From positions 2,472,953 to 2,536,952 of the forward strand of contig NZ_CP083985.1 in NCBI RefSeq assembly GCF_020172665.1: a stretch of DNA of 64,000 nucleotides, given 5' to 3'. Made by a program: the position numbers and the translations under genes. This stretch comes from [Mycobacterium] zoologicum. GTDB taxonomy: Bacteria > Actinomycetota > Actinomycetes > Mycobacteriales > Mycobacteriaceae. Shown here piece after piece: positions 61,729-64,000 of the stretch. Position 1 is the stretch's first letter; each line of letters starts with the position of its first letter. The notes under the pieces are model-generated. The model did not search any database and was not told the origin of the DNA. It was given only the letters and a program-made list of their open reading frames with translations.

Positions 61729-63362
61729 GGGTTTCCGCCGGAATCGATACCGCCCCAGCTCTCGGGCAGCAGCGGCAGCCGGGCAACACCGTCGAACGTG
61801 CCGGCCAGCCGGGTCAGCCCGGCGGCCCGGCCGCGGGAGGCGGGCGCGGCGTCGGAGCGCCCGAGTTCTCCGGCGCCGCGTTCGGATACCGATGTCGGCT
61901 CCTCCCAGTCCGGCGAAACCCGCACCCTCAGATCCATCGCGGCGTCACCGTGCCCGAGTCGGGTCTTGCGGCGCCGGAGGCGTTTGGCCCGGCGCGCCGC
62001 TGCTGCCGCGGCCGCCGAGGCAGCCTCCGGGGTGGGCGATTTCTTCTTGGCGCTGTCCGCGGCGGCGGCGTGGGCGCCGAGCCCTGAGCCGAAGTCGATT
62101 CCGGGTCCGCCCCCGACGAGGTAGGGAAAGACCGGCAGGCCCGCGGACACGGCCGGCGGCGGCGCGGGCGCGGGAGGCCCCGGGGCCGCGCCGGCGGGAA
62201 CGGCGGCCGGCGGCGGGGCGGGCGGAGGCGGTGCCGTCGCCACCGCCGAGCCGACGGCGAGCGCCGGGACGTCCGCGAGGACGGGCGGGGTCAGCGGGCC
62301 CACCGGAGCAGCGGCAACGGCGCCCGGCAACGGCCCGGTCAGCCCGGCCAGGCCGGCGAGGCCACCCAGGCCACCGGCCGGTGCCACCACGGCACCCGCC
62401 GCGGCGGCGATCAGCGCCGGGGACTGACTGATTGTGGTCGCCAGCTGGGCTATGTGGGTGGGCCAGTCGAACAGCGCCAGGGCTGCGATGTACTGCAGCG
62501 CCGGAATGATCTGACTCGGGTTCTGGGCAATGTTCAGGAAGTCCTCGAACAGTTCCAGTGAGCGCGCGAGGTACCAGATCGGTTGGGCGGCATTGGAATA
62601 GTAGTCGTAGACCTGACCGTTGAGAGTGCCGGCTGCTGGATTCCAATTGATCCCGAGGTTCTGCAGGAAGTGCGACACGGCGGTGGTCAGCGCGTTGGAG
62701 ATCATCGGGTCGTGAGCGGTCACGCCGTCTTGGATGCCAAGGCTTTTCAGGATCGGATCGAGGAATTCGAGCAGACCCTGTAGCGGATTGCCCGACGACG
62801 GCGATTGCGATGAGGCCGCGGCGGACTTCTGGATCGGGACCGTCGCGGCGACAGCAGGGGTCGCTGCCGCGCAGACTTCGCAGACCCCCTGGTAGGTCGC
62901 CATCGTGGTGGCGGCCTGCACCCACATCCGGAAGTAGTCGGCTTCATTGAGCGCGATCGGGATGGTGTTGATCCCGAAGAAGTTGGTCGCCACCAACACT
63001 CCGTGGGTGGCGTGGTTGGCGGCCAGCTCCGCCAACGTCGGCATGGTGGCGAGCGCGGTGACATAGGCGGCTGCCGCCTCTTCCTGCGCCGCCGCCATCC
63101 GGGCGCTGTCTGCGCCGGCCTGGTTCAACCACGCCAGATACGGCTGGTGCGCTGCTTGGTATTGCTCACCGGCCGCGCCCTGCCAGAACCCGGCCGACAC
63201 CAATGTCACCAGGGCGGCCAGTTCCTCGGCGACGGTGGCGTACTCCGCGCTGAGCGCCGACCACGCCGCCGCCGCCGCGAAGAGCGGACCGGGGCCCGGC
63301 CCGGCGCCGAGCAAGGTCGAATGCACCTCCGGCGGCGAAGCCATCCACAACATCTCGAACAC
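61725..63362 (-). CDS. PPE family protein, PPW subfamily
   Basis: 545 residues. N-terminal PPE domain: ASPPEVHSTLLGAGPGPGPL, then WSALSAEYATVAEELAALV, with the WxG-like FWQGAAGEQY near residue 60 and the NFFGINTIPIALNEADYFRMWVQ block. The middle is Ala/Pro/Gly-rich. The C-terminus has a Gly-Thr motif and PLLPESW, matching the PPE-PPW subfamily (PxxPxxW). A type VII (ESX) secretion substrate is likely, but no PE gene lies next to it here. GTG start at 63360-63362 gives the usual distance to PPE; ATG at codons 4 or 7 are alternatives. Confidence 0.9.
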   Translation of the reverse strand: MFEMLWMASPPEVHSTLLGAGPGPGPLFAAAAAWSALSAEYATVAEELAALVTLVSAGFWQGAAGEQYQAAHQPYLAWLNQAGADSARMAAAQEEAAAAYVTALATMPTLAELAANHATHGVLVATNFFGINTIPIALNEADYFRMWVQAATTMATYQGVCEVCAAATPAVAATVPIQKSAAASSQSPSSGNPLQGLLEFLDPILKSLGIQDGVTAHDPMISNALTTAVSHFLQNLGINWNPAAGTLNGQVYDYYSNAAQPIWYLARSLELFEDFLNIAQNPSQIIPALQYIAALALFDWPTHIAQLATTISQSPALIAAAAGAVVAPAGGLGGLAGLAGLTGPLPGAVAAAPVGPLTPPVLADVPALAVGSAVATAPPPPAPPPAAVPAGAAPGPPAPAPPPAVSAGLPVFPYLVGGGPGIDFGSGLGAHAAAADSAKKKSPTPEAASAAAAAAARRAKRLRRRKTRLGHGDAAMDLRVRVSPDWEEPTSVSERGAGELGRSDAAPASRGRAAGLTRLAGTFDGVARLPLLPESWGGIDSGGNP

Positions 63363-63370
63363 AATAATTC

Positions 63371-63387
63371 ATAGTCTCAAAGACTAT
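63371..63387. repeat. 7-bp inverted repeat between the two PPE genes
   Basis: ATAGTCT-CAA-AGACTAT is perfect, AT-rich in a GC-rich genome, 8 bp upstream of the downstream PPE start and 26 bp after the upstream stop. It could limit read-through or be an operator or leader hairpin. T-rich sequence follows only weakly on the minus strand. Confidence 0.5.
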
Positions 63388-63413
63388 TGTTCGGTTACCC
63401 GAACTCCGTGTCG

Positions 63414-64000
63414 TCAGTTGCCTTCGAGCTCTCGGCGCTGCCAGGTGCCGGGGAGTAACGGCATCCGGGGTCCGTCGTCATACGTACCGCCGGTCGACAC
63501 CGTCAATCCCGTGGCCGGCGCGTCCTCGCGGGTCGAGCTCCCGGTGATCCCACCCAGCTGAGCACCCCGCGCTGACGCCGTCACCGGCTGTTCGGGTTCG
63601 CCCCCCGGATCGGCCCAATCCGGCTTCAGCTCGACGGTGAGGTCCATGACTCCGTCGCCGGACCGGTGCTTCGTGACGCGCCGACGGCGACGGGCCAGTC
63701 GTTGCTCCCTTCCGGCCTCGGCCGCTGCGGCAACCGCGGCCGAACCGCGCGGCTCAGCAGACTTGCGCGACGCACCCGCCCCGGTAGTCATGCCCGAACC
63801 GGTTCCGATACCCGGCGGGCCGAGCAGATAGGGCAGGAAGGTGGCCGAGGCGACCGAGCCCGCCCCGACCGGAGGCGCCGGAGGCGGCGGGCCGCCGACT
63901 CCACCGGCGGCCGGCACCGGGGCCGGCGCGGGTGCAGGGGCCGGTGCGGGCGGAACCGCAGGTGTCGTCGAGGCCGAGAACGCCGGCAGAAGATCCGGCA
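63414..64000 (-). CDS. PPE-PPW family protein, C-terminal part (5' end outside window)
   Basis: Visible 195 codons: Pro/Ala repeat region, FLPYLLGPPGIGTGSGM, an Arg-rich stretch (RRRRRVTKHRSG), and the C-terminal STGGTYDDGPRMPLLPGTW motif. This matches the PPW end of the downstream gene (GDGVMDLTVELKPDW is parallel to GDAAMDLRVRVSPDW), so the two are a tandem duplicate pair. N-terminal PPE domain lies beyond the window. Confidence 0.85.
   Translation of the reverse strand, partial: PDLLPAFSASTTPAVPPAPAPAPAPAPVPAAGGVGGPPPPAPPVGAGSVASATFLPYLLGPPGIGTGSGMTTGAGASRKSAEPRGSAAVAAAAEAGREQRLARRRRRVTKHRSGDGVMDLTVELKPDWADPGGEPEQPVTASARGAQLGGITGSSTREDAPATGLTVSTGGTYDDGPRMPLLPGTWQRRELEGN

Overview
The window is chromosomal DNA from a mycobacterium. 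It is GC-rich and carries PPE proteins, a mycolic-acid fabG1-inhA pair, ripA/ripB, a mycobacterial suf operon, and a FadD26/TesA/modular-PKS locus. Much of 13-61 kb follows the order of M. tuberculosis Rv1454-Rv1497 from memory, read in reverse and with deletions and insertions. Species cannot be fixed from sequence alone. No rRNA, tRNA, CRISPR array or insertion sequence was recognised.

Layout. (1) 1-11.8 kb, minus strand: a TesA-like thioesterase, a fatty-acyl-AMP ligase and two modular type I PKS genes, the last cut by the window start. This resembles the tesA-fadD26-ppsA start of the PDIM locus, but the loading ACP is on the second PKS. (2) 11.8-18.3 kb, minus: mutA-mutB-meaB-lipL (methylmalonyl-CoA metabolism), directly upstream of tesA. 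(3) 18.5-25.1 kb: DedA-like membrane protein, F420-type nitroreductase, a DUF2207-LemA pair, an atypical MIP channel, and NfeD-SPFH-DoxX. (4) 25.2-34.8 kb: ferrochelatase, inhA, fabG1, VWA/DUF58/MoxR1 and the NlpC/P60 hydrolases RipB and RipA. (5) 34.8-38.3 kb: aconitase and its TetR regulator, with an AcnR-type operator at the promoter. (6) 38.4-43.6 kb: an island with an AraC-family regulator, a DUF1330 protein and two large secreted proteins. Two copies of one promoter/operator module sit exactly 3,100 bp apart in it. (7) 43.7-49.1 kb: ABC-F protein, enoyl-CoA hydratase, thioredoxin, secreted DUF5666-like protein and a Tat lipoprotein amidohydrolase. (8) 49.1-55.6 kb: the sufRBDCSUT operon. 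(9) 55.7-61.7 kb: mannosyltransferase MptB, an ABC exporter, heme A synthase, an ATP-grasp-like protein and a quinone oxidoreductase. (10) 61.7-64 kb: two tandem PPE-PPW genes, the second truncated by the window end.

How the genes work together. The lipid locus is the main accessory feature. MutAB makes methylmalonyl-CoA, MeaB protects the mutase, and the adjoining FAAL/PKS/TesA genes are plausible consumers. The first PKS has a mosaic codon pattern and an apparently lost ketoreductase serine. The best candidate for an undescribed system is the AraC/DUF1330/secreted-protein island with its duplicated operator. Three other regulatory sites also stand out: the AcnR box, a SufR operator overlapping the sufR start codon, and paired GTCAC repeats upstream of ripA.
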